Notes: a model not told the origin generated them from the letters alone. Positions 16,633 through 24,928 are shown, numbered from the stretch's first letter. The stretch is DNA of 24,928 bases from Trueperaceae bacterium (GCA_003567075.1 PXAU01000213.1:1-24928); one strand, 5' to 3'. Numbers and translations: made by a program.

Positions 16633-16657
16633 GCCTCACTCCTGTCGTGGTCGGATG

Positions 16658-17971
16658 TCAGCGGGCGCTCTCCGGGCCGTGCCGGGGAGCCTCGTCTGGG
16701 TTGGGTTCGGAGCGCTCGACGCTCCTCAAGTGCTCGGCGAGCGCACGCAGCGCGAGGCGCTGTTGGGCACCGCTGCGCAGGTCCTTGACGACGACGTGCT
16801 CGTCGGCCCGCTCGCGCGCGCCTCGGAGGACCGCCACCTTCGCGCCGGCGCGGTCGGCGTCGCGCAGGCCCTTGCCCGGGTTGCGCGCCACGTAGCCGTG
16901 CTCGACGCGGTGCTCGGCGCGCAACGCGCGTGCCAGCGCGGCCACCTCGCCCACGGCCTCCTGATCGAGCGGGACCAGGTAGGCCAGCGGTCGCTGGCGT
17001 CCAGGGAGGGCTACGGCCTCGCCGTGAAGCGCATCGAGCACGCGCTCGATGCCGAACGCCCAGCCGATCCCCGGCACGTCGGGCCCGCCCAGGTTCGCGA
17101 CGAGCCCGTCGTAGCGGCCGCCGCCACCCAGGGCCGATTGCGCCCCTATACCAGCGTGATGGACCTCGAACGCTGTGAAGCGATAGTAGTCGAGGCCCCG
17201 AACGATGGCCGGGTCGATCTCGAAGGGGACGTCCCAACGCCGGAGCGCAGCGACGACGTCGTCGAAGTGCGCTCGCGCCTCGGGGCCGAGCAGGTCGAGC
17301 GGTCGCTGCAACCGGGCGAGCAAGGCCTGGTCGCGCGCGTCCTTGCTGTCGAGGACCCGCAGCGGGTTGAGCCGCAAGCGTTCGCGGCTGACCTCGGAAA
17401 GCTCGTCCGCTACCGGCGCCAAGGCCTGCCGTAGGTAGGCGTTGTAGCGCTCGCGGTCGTCGACATCGCCGACCGAGCCGACCTTCACGTGGACGCCGGC
17501 CAAGCCGGCAGCGCGCAGCGTGTCGACCAGCAGCGCGATCGCCTCCGCGTCGAGCAAGGCCGAGCGCCCGCCGATCAACTCGCAGTTGACCTGGTGGAAC
17601 TGCCGGAAGCGGCCGCGCTGCACGTTCTCGGCCCGGAAGGCCGGGCCGGCGCTCCACAGCTTCACGGGAGCCGGCCAGGTGTACATGCCGTGCTCGATGT
17701 ACGCCCGCAAGACCCCGGCGGTGAACTCGGGACGCAGCGTCAACCAACGCCCACCGCGATCTTCGAAGGTGTACATCTCCTTCTGCACGACCAGGTCGGC
17801 CGACTCGCCGACCGATTTCTCGAACACCTCGAGGTGCTCGAACACCGGCGTGGTGATCTCGTCGACGCCAGCGCGCCCGAGCACCTCGGCCGTGCTCCGG
17901 AGCAGCGCGCGCCAGCGCGGTTGGTCGTCGGGGAGGACGTCGTAGGTGCCCTTGACGGCGCTCAGTCGCAT
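16658..17971 (-). CDS. hisS: Histidyl-tRNA synthetase
   Basis: Charges tRNA-His. 437 residues, class IIa. Begins MRLSAVKGTYDVLP, the standard HisRS start. Motif 1 region GVDEITTPVFEHLEVFEKSVGESADLVVQKEMYTF, motif 2 TLRPEFTAGVLRAYIEHGM and LWSAGPAFRAENVQRGRFRQFHQVNCELIG, the histidine-binding signature RGLDYYRFTAFEVHH, motif 3 GGGGRYDGLVANLGGPDVPGIGWAFGIERVL, and a C-terminal anticodon-binding domain from about residue 335. ATG at 17971 sits 8 nt after a TAGACT -10, so the leader is at most a few bases. First gene of the hisS-aspS-HAD operon. Confidence 0.97.
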   Translation of the reverse strand: MRLSAVKGTYDVLPDDQPRWRALLRSTAEVLGRAGVDEITTPVFEHLEVFEKSVGESADLVVQKEMYTFEDRGGRWLTLRPEFTAGVLRAYIEHGMYTWPAPVKLWSAGPAFRAENVQRGRFRQFHQVNCELIGGRSALLDAEAIALLVDTLRAAGLAGVHVKVGSVGDVDDRERYNAYLRQALAPVADELSEVSRERLRLNPLRVLDSKDARDQALLARLQRPLDLLGPEARAHFDDVVAALRRWDVPFEIDPAIVRGLDYYRFTAFEVHHAGIGAQSALGGGGRYDGLVANLGGPDVPGIGWAFGIERVLDALHGEAVALPGRQRPLAYLVPLDQEAVGEVAALARALRAEHRVEHGYVARNPGKGLRDADRAGAKVAVLRGARERADEHVVVKDLRSGAQQRLALRALAEHLRSVERSEPNPDEAPRHGPESAR

Positions 17972-17979
17972 CGCCACGA

Positions 17980-17985
17980 AGTCTA
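17980..17985 (-). promoter_or_regulatory. -10 element of the hisS-aspS operon
   Basis: TAGACT (17985-17980), 8 nt upstream of the hisS ATG, so RNA should begin within two or three bases of the start codon. There is no room for a T-box or other leader regulator. Confidence 0.5.
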
Positions 17986-18042
17986 CACGTTGGCCGGTCC
18001 CGGCCTGGCCGTACGCACGGGTGCGAGATGGCACCAACGAAA

Positions 18043-18071
18043 CGGTGCGGCCTTCGTTGCAGGCCGCACCG
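18043..18071 (-). terminator. Intrinsic terminator of the TIG lipoprotein gene
   Basis: Minus strand: CGGTGCGGCC (18071-18062), a 9-nt loop, then GGCCGCACCG (18052-18043), a perfect 10-bp stem, followed by TTTCGTTGG. It starts 25 nt past the lipoprotein stop. It is the only hairpin in the window with a partly U-rich tail. Confidence 0.65.
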
Positions 18072-18096
18072 CTGCGCGCCGTCGGTCGGCGATCGA

Positions 18097-18444
18097 CTAC
18101 TGCACGTTGGCGGGCAAGGGGTTGCTACGGCGACCGTCCGCGAACACGAAGACGAAGCCGTCGGCGATCTCGGCGGGCGCATCGAACACGATCCGGCTCG
18201 GGCTCCACGAGGTCGCTTCGACCTTCACGCCGCCCTCGGCGTCGACGTTCGCACCGACCAGCACGTAGCTGTCGCCCGCGCCGCTGCCAAGGTAGCGCCC
18301 CTGGAGCACGATGGTCGGTGCGTCACGCGTCTGGACGGAGATGAGGGTGGGAACGACCTGCGTCGCCACCGTCGCGCTCGGCGTGCACGCGGCCAGGAGC
18401 ACAACGGCGCTCAGGCCGACGATCGTCATCAGGGCACCACGCAT
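18097..18444 (-). CDS. Small IPT/TIG-like lipoprotein
   Basis: 115 residues. The first 20 residues form a lipoprotein signal with the lipobox LAAC (cysteine at 20). The mature part looks like a single IPT/TIG immunoglobulin-like domain: PTLISVQTRDAPTIVLQGRYLG, then VEATSWSPSRIVFDAPAEIADGFVFVFADGRRSN, the alternating strands and the W-SPSRIVFDAP segment being typical. It is probably an outer-envelope protein involved in binding or surface structure; no specific role can be given. ATG at 18444 is backed by a GAGGAGG site 8 nt upstream and by a good promoter at 18494-18466. Upstream in-frame starts would precede that promoter. Monocistronic and divergent from rodA. Confidence 0.82.
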   Translation of the reverse strand: MRGALMTIVGLSAVVLLAACTPSATVATQVVPTLISVQTRDAPTIVLQGRYLGSGAGDSYVLVGANVDAEGGVKVEATSWSPSRIVFDAPAEIADGFVFVFADGRRSNPLPANVQ

Positions 18445-18465
18445 CACAGGGGCCTCCTCGGGCCA

Positions 18466-18494
18466 AGCGTACGTGGCCGGCGAACACGCGTCAA
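18466..18494 (-). promoter_or_regulatory. Promoter of the TIG lipoprotein gene, with both -35 and -10
   Basis: TTGACG (18494-18489), a 17-bp spacer and TACGCT (18471-18466). This is the best match to a vegetative sigma factor promoter in the window and, unlike the leaderless promoters, it serves a gene with a Shine-Dalgarno leader. Confidence 0.7.
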
Positions 18495-18594
18495 TGGCAT
18501 GTTTCACCGGCACGACGCGGCCCGCGGCAGCCCCGTCGCGCCCCACACGATCGATTCCCACCGTCGGCTCGGCACCCGAGGGTCCGGACTCAGG

Positions 18595-18600
18595 TAGCGT
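18595..18600 (+). promoter_or_regulatory. -10 element of rodA
   Basis: TAGCGT, 6 nt before the GTG start, predicting a leaderless mRNA. The intervening GGAGGG resembles a ribosome-binding site but is too close to the start to be useful if RNA begins at the G of GTG. Confidence 0.45.
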
Positions 18601-18606
18601 GGAGGG

Positions 18607-19668
18607 GTGAGCCGGATCGAGCCCTACCTGCCGGTGGTCGTCGGCCTCATCGCGCTGCTAGGTCTGGTCACGCTCGCCAGCGCGGCCCCCGACCAGACGT
18701 ACGTCACGCGCCAGGCGGTCTGGTTCGCGGTCGGCCTGGTCGGCTGCGTGGTGGTGTTCTGGCTTGGCGGAGCCCGGCTCGAGAAGCTGACGCTGCCGCT
18801 CTACCTCGTCACACTGGTGCTGCTGGTCGCGGTGCTGGTGTTCGGCGAGGAGATCAACGGCGCCAAACGCTGGCTGGACCTGGGTCCGGCGCGGGTGCAG
18901 CCCTCGGAGCTCGCCAAGGTCGCGATCATCCTGGTGCTGGGTCGCTACCTGTCGCAGCCGACCACCCGCGGTTGGCTCAGCTACCTGGTGGTGGCCGGCG
19001 TGGTGGGGGTTCCCTTCGGCCTGGTACTGCTCGGTCCCGACTTGGGCAGCGCTCTCGTGATCGCCGCCATCGGCGTGGGCATGCTGTTCGTGCGCGGGAT
19101 TCCCACACGCGTGATCGTTGCTGGGCTGGCGCTCGTGCTGGTGGCGGTCCCCCTGGTGGTGCCGCGCCTGGCGCCGCACCAGCAGGCGCGGATCACGGCC
19201 TTCCTCAACCCGGACGCCGACCCGCAGGGGTCGGGCTACCAGGTCAACCAGGCCCGCATCGCCATCGGCTCGGGCGGTCTGACCGGCAAGGGCTGGCGCC
19301 AGGGCACGCAGACCCAACTCGACTTCATCCCCTTCAAGCACACCGACTTCATCTTCCCGGTGCTGGCCGAGGAGCTCGGCTTCGTCGGCTCGGCCTTCGT
19401 GTTGGCGCTGTTCGCGCTGCTCTTCTGGCGGCTGGCGGTGATGGCGATGGAGTGTCCCCGGCCGCGCGACCAGTTGGTGATCTCGGGTGTCCTGGCCTAC
19501 CTCGGCTTCCAGACCCTCGTCAACGTCGGCGTGTCGCTGGGGTTGGCGCCGGTCACCGGGCTGACGCTGCCGATCGTGTCGTACGGCGGCACCAACCTGG
19601 TGATCACCCTGGCCGTCCTCGGGCTCGCGCTGATGGTGCATCGCGACCGCTTCCGCGGCTACCCCTGA
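18607..19668 (+). CDS. rodA: Rod-shape SEDS peptidoglycan glycosyltransferase RodA
   Basis: Integral membrane enzyme that polymerises lipid II during elongation, normally with a class B penicillin-binding protein. 353 residues with about ten hydrophobic segments. SEDS hallmarks: EEINGAKRWLDLGPARVQPSELAKVAIILVLGRYLS, the catalytic aspartate in LLGPDLGSALV, GSGGLTGKGWRQGTQTQLDFIPFKHTDFIFPVLAEELGF, and the C-terminal VTGLTLPIVSYGGTNL. QLDFIPxxHTDFIF and the length favour RodA over FtsW. GTG at 18607 follows a TAGCGT -10 by 6 nt. No PBP2 or mreBCD gene is next to it; yfbR and mgtE follow. Confidence 0.93.
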   Translation: MSRIEPYLPVVVGLIALLGLVTLASAAPDQTYVTRQAVWFAVGLVGCVVVFWLGGARLEKLTLPLYLVTLVLLVAVLVFGEEINGAKRWLDLGPARVQPSELAKVAIILVLGRYLSQPTTRGWLSYLVVAGVVGVPFGLVLLGPDLGSALVIAAIGVGMLFVRGIPTRVIVAGLALVLVAVPLVVPRLAPHQQARITAFLNPDADPQGSGYQVNQARIAIGSGGLTGKGWRQGTQTQLDFIPFKHTDFIFPVLAEELGFVGSAFVLALFALLFWRLAVMAMECPRPRDQLVISGVLAYLGFQTLVNVGVSLGLAPVTGLTLPIVSYGGTNLVITLAVLGLALMVHRDRFRGYP

Positions 19669-19720
19669 GCCCTGGCGCCCGGGCGCCCACGCCCTCGCGC
19701 GCGAGCGCCGAGCGGCGCTG

Positions 19721-19726
19721 TATCGT
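19721..19726 (+). promoter_or_regulatory. -10 element of yfbR
   Basis: TATCGT, exactly 6 nt before the GTG at 19733, so transcription should begin at the start codon. No usable ribosome-binding site is present. Confidence 0.5.
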
Positions 19727-19732
19727 GCCGGC

Positions 19733-20311
19733 GTGAGCCACTTCTTCGCCTATCTGGCGCGCATGAAGTTCATCCAGCGTTGGGGCCTCATGCGCAACAC
19801 GCGCAGCGAGAACATCCAAGAGCACAGCCTGCAGGTGGCCATGATCGCGCACGCCCTGGCGGTGCTCGCGAACACGCGCTTCGGCGCCGCCGTCGACCCC
19901 GACCGCACGGCGTTGCTGGCGGTCTTCCACGACGCCGAGGAGGTCATCACCGGTGACCTGCCCACGCCGATCAAGTACTTCAACCCGCGGGTGAAGGAGG
20001 CGGTCGACGGGCTCGAGGTGGTCGCCAAGCAGCGCCTGCTCGACATGCTGCCCGACGACCTGCGCGTCGCATACGAACCGCTGCTGATGGAGCAGCCCGG
20101 CGACGCCGAGAGCTGGCGTCTGGTGAAGCTGGCGGACAAGGTGTGCGCCTACCTCAAGTGCCTCGAGGAGGCGAAGGCCGGGAACCGTGAGTTCGAGCGC
20201 GCCGAGGCCAGCATCCGCGCCGCCCTGGAAGCGACCGGCGAGCCGGTGGTCGAGGCCTTCATGACGACGTTCGTGCCGAGCTTCCGATTGACCCTCGACG
20301 AACTGAACTGA
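19733..20311 (+). CDS. yfbR: 5'-deoxynucleotidase, YfbR type (HD domain)
   Basis: Removes phosphate from deoxyribonucleoside 5'-monophosphates and so takes part in dNTP pool balance. 192 residues. The protein follows E. coli YfbR closely: SHFFAYLARMKFIQRWGLMRNTRSENIQEHSLQVAMIAHALA at the start, the HD pair in LLAVFHDAEEVITGDLPTPIKYFN, KLADKVCAYLKCLEEAKAGNREF, and the C-terminal MTTFVPSFRLTLDELN. Metal ligands are the His of EHS, the HD of FHDAEE and the Asp of KLADK. GTG at 19733 is fixed by homology and by the -10 element 6 nt before it. It is 64 nt after rodA and 35 nt before mgtE. Confidence 0.94.
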   Translation: MSHFFAYLARMKFIQRWGLMRNTRSENIQEHSLQVAMIAHALAVLANTRFGAAVDPDRTALLAVFHDAEEVITGDLPTPIKYFNPRVKEAVDGLEVVAKQRLLDMLPDDLRVAYEPLLMEQPGDAESWRLVKLADKVCAYLKCLEEAKAGNREFERAEASIRAALEATGEPVVEAFMTTFVPSFRLTLDELN

Positions 20312-20346
20312 GGGCATTACGGTAGTGAGGATGCGAGGCCTCGACG

Positions 20347-21731
<1,385 letters not shown>

Positions 21732-21738
<7 letters not shown>

Positions 21739-21767
21739 GGACGGTCGCGGCTGTAAGGATGGTCGCG
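21732..21767 (+). repeat. 18-bp tandem duplication across the mgtE stop codon
   Basis: GCTGTGAGGACGGTCGCG (21732-21749) is followed directly by GCTGTAAGGATGGTCGCG (21750-21767): 16 of 18 bases identical. The first copy contains the mgtE TGA; the second has TAA at the same place, so both would stop translation in that frame. Confidence 0.8.
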
Positions 21768-21810
21768 CGCCAGGGACGTTGCTCCGCTGTGCAGTCACGG
21801 GCGCACGGCC

Positions 21811-21816
21811 TATGCT
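21811..21816 (+). promoter_or_regulatory. -10 element of the upstream ORF / CoA-transferase transcript
   Basis: TATGCT, exactly 6 nt before the ATG at 21823. A weak TGTGCA lies 17 bp upstream. RNA should start with AUG of the 18-codon ORF, giving the CoA-transferase gene a 53-nt leader. Confidence 0.5.
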
Positions 21817-21822
21817 TGAGCC

Positions 21823-21879
21823 ATGCACCGCCGTTTGGCTGCCGTCCAGGAGACGCGTTCCCGAAAGGATCTCCCATGA
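21823..21879 (+). CDS. Leaderless 18-codon upstream ORF (possible leader peptide)
   Basis: ATG at 21823 to TGA at 21877-21879, encoding MHRRLAAVQETRSRKDLP. Its ATG is 6 nt after a TATGCT -10, the same geometry as the other leaderless genes here, and its TGA overlaps the ATG of the CoA-transferase gene by two bases (ATGA). A ribosome starting at the RNA end would finish on the downstream start codon, allowing coupling. The peptide is basic, with five Arg/Lys residues. It could be a regulatory leader or a chance reading frame; peptide production is not shown by sequence alone. Confidence 0.45.
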   Translation: MHRRLAAVQETRSRKDLP

Positions 21880-23105
21880 CCTCGTCCGCCACCACCCCGC
21901 CCGCCTCCGGGCCCGGAGCGGCGACGCACGGACCGTTGCACGGCGTCCGGGTAATCGACCTCAGCCGGGTCCTGGCGGCGCCCTTCGCGACGATGATGAT
22001 GGCCGACCTCGGCGCCGACGTGATCAAGGTCGAGTCGCCCTCCGGGGACGACACGCGTCGCTGGGGGCCGCCCTGGATCGCGGGCGAGAGCGCGTATTAC
22101 ACCTGCACGAACCGCAACAAGCGCGGCATCGTGCTCGACTTCAAGCGGCACCAGGACCGCGAGATCGTCAAGCGGCTCGTCGCCGATGCCGACGTGGTGA
22201 TCGAGAACTTCCGGGTCGGCACGATGGAGAAGTGGGGGCTCGGCTACGAGGACGTGCTCAGGCCCCTCAACCCGCGACTGGTGTACTGCAGCGTCACCGG
22301 CTACGGCCGCACCGGGCCCGCGGCGCCGCTGCCGGGATACGACCCGATCATCGAGGCCGTCGGCGGCTTCATGAGCATCAACGGCGAGGAGGGCGGTCGT
22401 CCGCTCAAGGTCGGTGTGGCCGTGATCGACATCATCACGGGCTGCCAAGCGGCCTTCGCGATCACCGCCGCGTTGCTCCATCGCGACCGCACCGGCGAAG
22501 GGCAGCGCGTCGACCTGTCGCTGTTCGAGACGAGCCTCTCGGCGCTCGCCAACCAGGCTTCGGCCTACCTGATGGGTGGCGAGGTCCACCCGCGCCTCGG
22601 CAACGCCCACCCGCACATCCAACCCACCGACACCTTCGAGACACGAACTGGCCCGGTGATGGTCTGCATCGGCAACGATCAGCAGTTCCGGCGCTTGTGC
22701 GGCTTGCTCGAGGCGCCGGCCTTGCCCGACGACCCGCGCTTCACCGACAACCGCGCCCGCGTCGCGCACCGCCGCGACCTCACCGCGGCCTTGCAGCGCC
22801 TGTTCGCGCCGCTCGACCGCGACGCCCTGACCGAGCGGGCCGATGCCGTGGGCGTACCGCTCGCGCCAGTGCTCGAACTCGACGAGGTGTTCGAGCATCC
22901 GCAAGTCGCGGCGCGCGACATGCTCATCGAGTTCGATCACCCGACCATCGGCACCATGCGCCAGGTCGGCTTCCCCTGGAAGCTGGGCCGAACACCGGCG
23001 CTACTGCGCTACCCGCCTCCGCTCCACGGGCAGCACACGGCCGAGGTGCTGGCCGAGGTCGGGCTCGATCCCGACGAGGCCGAGGAGCCGGTGTTGACGG
23101 GCTGA
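21876..23105 (+). CDS. Family III (CaiB/BaiF/Frc-type) acyl-CoA transferase
   Basis: 409 residues. Moves CoA between carboxylic acids; the substrate cannot be told from sequence. After a short Pro/Ala-rich N-terminus come the CoA-site segment GVRVIDLSRVLAAPFATMMMADLGADVIKVESPSGDDTRRWGP, the NRNKRGIVLDFK region, NFRVGTMEKWGLGYEDVLRPLNPRLVYCSVTGYGRTGP, YDPIIEAVGGFM, and EGQRVDLSLFETSLSALANQ. The catalytic aspartate of Frc aligns with Glu218 here, which also occurs in other family members. ATG at 21876 has AAAGGA 7 nt upstream, unlike the leaderless neighbours. Its start codon overlaps the upstream ORF stop. It converges with the yfiT-like gene with 13 nt between stops. Confidence 0.92.
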   Translation: MTSSATTPPASGPGAATHGPLHGVRVIDLSRVLAAPFATMMMADLGADVIKVESPSGDDTRRWGPPWIAGESAYYTCTNRNKRGIVLDFKRHQDREIVKRLVADADVVIENFRVGTMEKWGLGYEDVLRPLNPRLVYCSVTGYGRTGPAAPLPGYDPIIEAVGGFMSINGEEGGRPLKVGVAVIDIITGCQAAFAITAALLHRDRTGEGQRVDLSLFETSLSALANQASAYLMGGEVHPRLGNAHPHIQPTDTFETRTGPVMVCIGNDQQFRRLCGLLEAPALPDDPRFTDNRARVAHRRDLTAALQRLFAPLDRDALTERADAVGVPLAPVLELDEVFEHPQVAARDMLIEFDHPTIGTMRQVGFPWKLGRTPALLRYPPPLHGQHTAEVLAEVGLDPDEAEEPVLTG

Positions 23106-23118
23106 GCTGCCGCCAGGC

Positions 23119-23634
23119 TCACACCCCGTAGTACGCTCGCGCGCGCAGCACCTGGGCGACGTGATGGTCGCCGTGCCAGGCGTACGTGAGCGGCAGGCGC
23201 CACAGCGCGAAGGTGCTGGTGCGGCCTGCGACGTGCCAAGGTCGCTCCAGCTCGGCCGGACCCAGACCCCGCAACAGCTCGACCCAGCGGCGGTGGAGGC
23301 CTTCGAGCAGCGCGAGCGAAGGCTCGACCGGCAGCCGGGCGTCGGGTGTGCGGGCCCACGCCTCCGGATCGTACGAGCGGACCGTGGGGCCGTCCTCGCA
23401 GAGCGCCCGCTTCGTCCGTACGTACGCCACCAGGTGCGCGTCGGCCACGTGATGGCTCAGCCGACGGATGCTCCAGGCGCCCTCGCGGATGGGGTGGTCG
23501 AGGTCGGCGCAGCCGTCGAGCGCGGCACGCAACGCCGCGGGGAGCGCCTCGATCCGGTCGATGGCGAGCATCACCGCGCCCAGGTCGAGCGACGGCGGTA
23601 GCTCCAGACGACCGATCGGGTAGGTCTCGGGCAT
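23119..23634 (-). CDS. YfiT/BstA-type DinB-fold putative metal-dependent hydrolase
   Basis: 171 residues, a four-helix DinB_2 domain. It follows Bacillus YfiT along its whole length: YPIGRLELPPSLDLG at the start, REGAWSIRRLSHHVADAHLVAYVRTKRAL with the first metal histidines, PDARLPVEPSLALLEGLHRRWVELLRGL, and LTYAWHGDHHVAQVL with the last two. Members bind zinc or nickel through a His triad. Physiological reactions are mostly unknown, and some relatives use small thiols such as bacillithiol. I chose the ATG at 23634 because GGAGGTG lies about 7 nt upstream. An in-frame ATG at 23655 (MGVEVSR) is possible. Divergent from the alcohol dehydrogenase, with overlapping -10 elements. Confidence 0.9.
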   Translation of the reverse strand: MPETYPIGRLELPPSLDLGAVMLAIDRIEALPAALRAALDGCADLDHPIREGAWSIRRLSHHVADAHLVAYVRTKRALCEDGPTVRSYDPEAWARTPDARLPVEPSLALLEGLHRRWVELLRGLGPAELERPWHVAGRTSTFALWRLPLTYAWHGDHHVAQVLRARAYYGV

Positions 23635-23664
23635 GCGGGACACCTCCACCCCCATGCTACGGGC

Positions 23665-23674
23665 AGCGTAGGCT
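23665..23674. promoter_or_regulatory. Opposed overlapping -10 elements for yfiT-like gene and alcohol dehydrogenase
   Basis: AGCGTAGGCT contains TAGGCT on the plus strand (23669-23674), 6 nt before the dehydrogenase ATG, and TACGCT on the minus strand (23670-23665) directed at the yfiT-like gene. They share two base pairs. A second minus-strand candidate, TAGCAT (23659-23654), lies slightly closer to the yfiT-like start. Confidence 0.5.
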
Positions 23675-23680
23675 GCTGCC

Positions 23681-24715
23681 ATGCGCGCCGTCGTCGTCGA
23701 TGCCCCGAACGCCACGCCGCAGCTGCGGCAGGTCCCCGAACCAGAACTGCCGCCCCACGGCGCGCTGGTGCGCGTGCACGCCACCGGCGTGTGTCGCAGC
23801 GATTGGCACGCCTGGGTCGGGCACGATCCCAGCGTGCGCTTCCCGCACGTCCACGGGCACGAGTTCGCCGGGGTGGTCGAAGCGGTGGGCGCCGAGGTGG
23901 CGAGCTACGCGGGCGGCGAGCGCGTGACCGCCCCCTTCTGCTGCGGCTGCGGGCGCTGCGGCACCTGCGCCGCAGGGCACGCCCAGCTGTGCGAGCGCGA
24001 GTACCAGCCCGGCTTCGACGGTTGGGGCAGCTTCGCTGAGCTGGTGATGGTGCCGTGGGCCGACGTGAACCTCGCGCGGCTCCCGGACGCGCTCGGTTTC
24101 GTCGCCGCCGCCAGCCTCGGTTGCCGCTTCATGACCGCCTTCCGCGGTCTGGTGGATCAGGCCGAGCTCCGCGCCGGCGAGACGGTCGTGGTCATCGGTT
24201 GCGGCGGCGTCGGGCTGTCAGGCGTGATGGTGGCGAGCGCGGTCGGCGCGCGCGTGATCGCGGTCGACGTCGACGAGAGCACGCTGGCGCTGGCGCGGCG
24301 ACTCGGCGCGAGCGCGACCGTGGACGCCCGTTCGCAGGATCCGGTGGCGCGCGTGCGTGACCTGAGTGATGGGGGAGCGCACGTGAGCGTCGATGCCTTG
24401 GGCAGCGCCCGCACCTGCGCCCAGGGGATCGCGGCGCTGCGGCCACGCGGCCGCCTGCTGCAGCTGGGGCTGCTGCTGGGCGCCGACAGCGACCCGCGCG
24501 TGCCGCTGCAAGACGTCATCCGCCGCGAGCTGCGGGTGATCGGCAGCCACGGCATGCCGGCCCGCCGCTACCCGGCGCTCTTCGCCTTCCTGCAGAGCTC
24601 GACGCTGCCGCTCGAGGCGCTCGTCGGCGCACGCGCCGGCCTCGAGGACACCGCCTCGGTGCTGGCCTCGATGGCGAGCTTCGGCCCCCTCGGCGTGACG
24701 GTGCTGGAACCCTGA
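23681..24715 (+). CDS. Zinc-dependent medium-chain alcohol dehydrogenase
   Basis: 344 residues, MDR superfamily. Oxidises an alcohol or reduces an aldehyde with NAD(P). Catalytic zinc ligands: the Cys of GVCRSDWHAW (about 38), the His of HVHGHEFAGVV (about 60), and probably the Cys of LGCRFMTAF. The structural zinc lobe is complete with four cysteines in CGCGRCGTCAAGHAQLC. The Rossmann motif is VVVIGCGGVGLSGVMVASAVGARVIAVDVDE; the aspartate ending the second strand favours NAD over NADP. The substrate is unknown. ATG at 23681 follows TAGGCT by 6 nt, so the mRNA is probably leaderless. Confidence 0.93.
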   Translation: MRAVVVDAPNATPQLRQVPEPELPPHGALVRVHATGVCRSDWHAWVGHDPSVRFPHVHGHEFAGVVEAVGAEVASYAGGERVTAPFCCGCGRCGTCAAGHAQLCEREYQPGFDGWGSFAELVMVPWADVNLARLPDALGFVAAASLGCRFMTAFRGLVDQAELRAGETVVVIGCGGVGLSGVMVASAVGARVIAVDVDESTLALARRLGASATVDARSQDPVARVRDLSDGGAHVSVDALGSARTCAQGIAALRPRGRLLQLGLLLGADSDPRVPLQDVIRRELRVIGSHGMPARRYPALFAFLQSSTLPLEALVGARAGLEDTASVLASMASFGPLGVTVLEP

Positions 24716-24866
24716 TCGACCGACTGGCGCCGCTCGCCGCGCGTGGAGGACGGGCTGCGGCGCGGCGCAACGGATCCGGGCGGTGCACTGGGCGCCAGCG
24801 CGTGCCATCTGGCTGCCCGCACGCCAGACGCGGAGCCGGTAGCATGCCGTTCGGAGGTCTTACCTG
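24716..24866 (+). other. Intergenic region with hairpin and candidate promoter
   Basis: After the dehydrogenase stop there is an 8-bp inverted repeat, CTGGCGCC (24724-24731) and GGCGCCAG (24791-24798), enclosing a smaller GC-rich stem, which may terminate the dehydrogenase transcript. A TAGCAT -10 candidate lies at 24840-24845. Otherwise I see nothing. Confidence 0.35.
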
Positions 24867-24928
24867 ATGTCGCTTCTGCTCGTGATCGGTCTCGCTCTCG
24901 CCGTCCTCGGCCTCGCGCTCGTGGTCCA
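24867..24928 (+). CDS. Start of an unidentified membrane-anchored protein, cut by window edge
   Basis: ATG at 24867 with GGAGGT 8 nt upstream and a TAGCAT -10 candidate before that. The 20 visible codons, MSLLLVIGLALAVLGLALVV, are one continuous hydrophobic helix without a lipobox or charged N-terminus, so it is either a membrane anchor or the first helix of a membrane protein. RNase Y begins in a similar way, but so do many other proteins, and I make no assignment. Confidence 0.6.
   Translation, partial: MSLLLVIGLALAVLGLALVV

Noticed and set aside
20331..20346. ATG at 20331 after the TACGGT element, considered as an mgtE start or another leaderless upstream ORF
   Set aside because: It is out of frame with mgtE and runs about 45 codons into it with no family-like sequence; mgtE begins properly at 20347.
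22527..22529. Glu218 in place of the catalytic Asp of the CoA-transferase, considered as loss of activity
   Set aside because: Glutamate at this position occurs in other family III members, so it is not good evidence of inactivation.
24867..24928. Truncated final gene considered as RNase Y
   Set aside because: Only a generic hydrophobic N-terminus is visible.

Overview
The window is a GC-rich, gene-dense bacterial chromosome segment made mostly of housekeeping genes. I see no mobile element, CRISPR array, tRNA or rRNA. The best fit is the Deinococcota (Deinococcus/Thermus/Truepera side), inferred from three things. PriA has lost its helicase motifs, as described for Deinococcus radiodurans PriA. 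At least nine start codons have a TAnnnT -10 element only 5-8 nt upstream, which implies leaderless mRNAs like those reported in Deinococcus. LuxS, AsnRS and a bacterial-type AspRS are all present. A genus cannot be fixed from the window.

Layout, left to right. (1) Minus strand, 1-1408: start of a division/cell-wall cluster, mraZ then rsmH (cut by the window edge), behind a promoter with three 10-bp-phased MraZ boxes. (2) Minus strand, 1504-3166: type A RNase P RNA (rnpB) with its own -10 and a strong 3' hairpin, and a BMP/PnrA-type periplasmic binding protein. (3) 3271-4464: NYN-domain protein divergent from luxS. (4) 4538-6714: OmpR-type response regulator and histidine kinase. (5) 6746-10171: purM divergent from priA. 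(6) 10258-12642: smpB, a secreted protein with a degenerate amidase fold, and a GerMN-like membrane protein. (7) Minus strand, 12691-17971: hisS-aspS-HAD phosphatase, then asnS from its own promoter. (8) 18097-18494: small TIG-type lipoprotein. (9) Plus strand, 18595-23105: rodA, yfbR, mgtE, a leaderless 18-codon upstream ORF, and a family III CoA-transferase. (10) 23119-24928: a YfiT-type DinB-fold hydrolase divergent from a zinc alcohol dehydrogenase, then the first codons of an unidentified membrane-anchored protein.

Functional themes are cell wall and division (mraZ, rsmH, rodA, amidase-like/GerMN pair), translation and RNA processing (rnpB, smpB, hisS, aspS, asnS), replication restart (priA), nucleotide metabolism (purM, yfbR) and transport (BMP protein, MgtE). 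The most unusual items are the inactive-looking PriA, the amidase-like protein lacking both zinc histidines and co-translated with a GerMN-like partner, the leaderless upstream ORF ending inside the CoA-transferase start codon, short tandem repeats overlapping the stop codons of purM and mgtE (and just past the NYN gene), and overlapping opposed -10 elements at 23665-23674.
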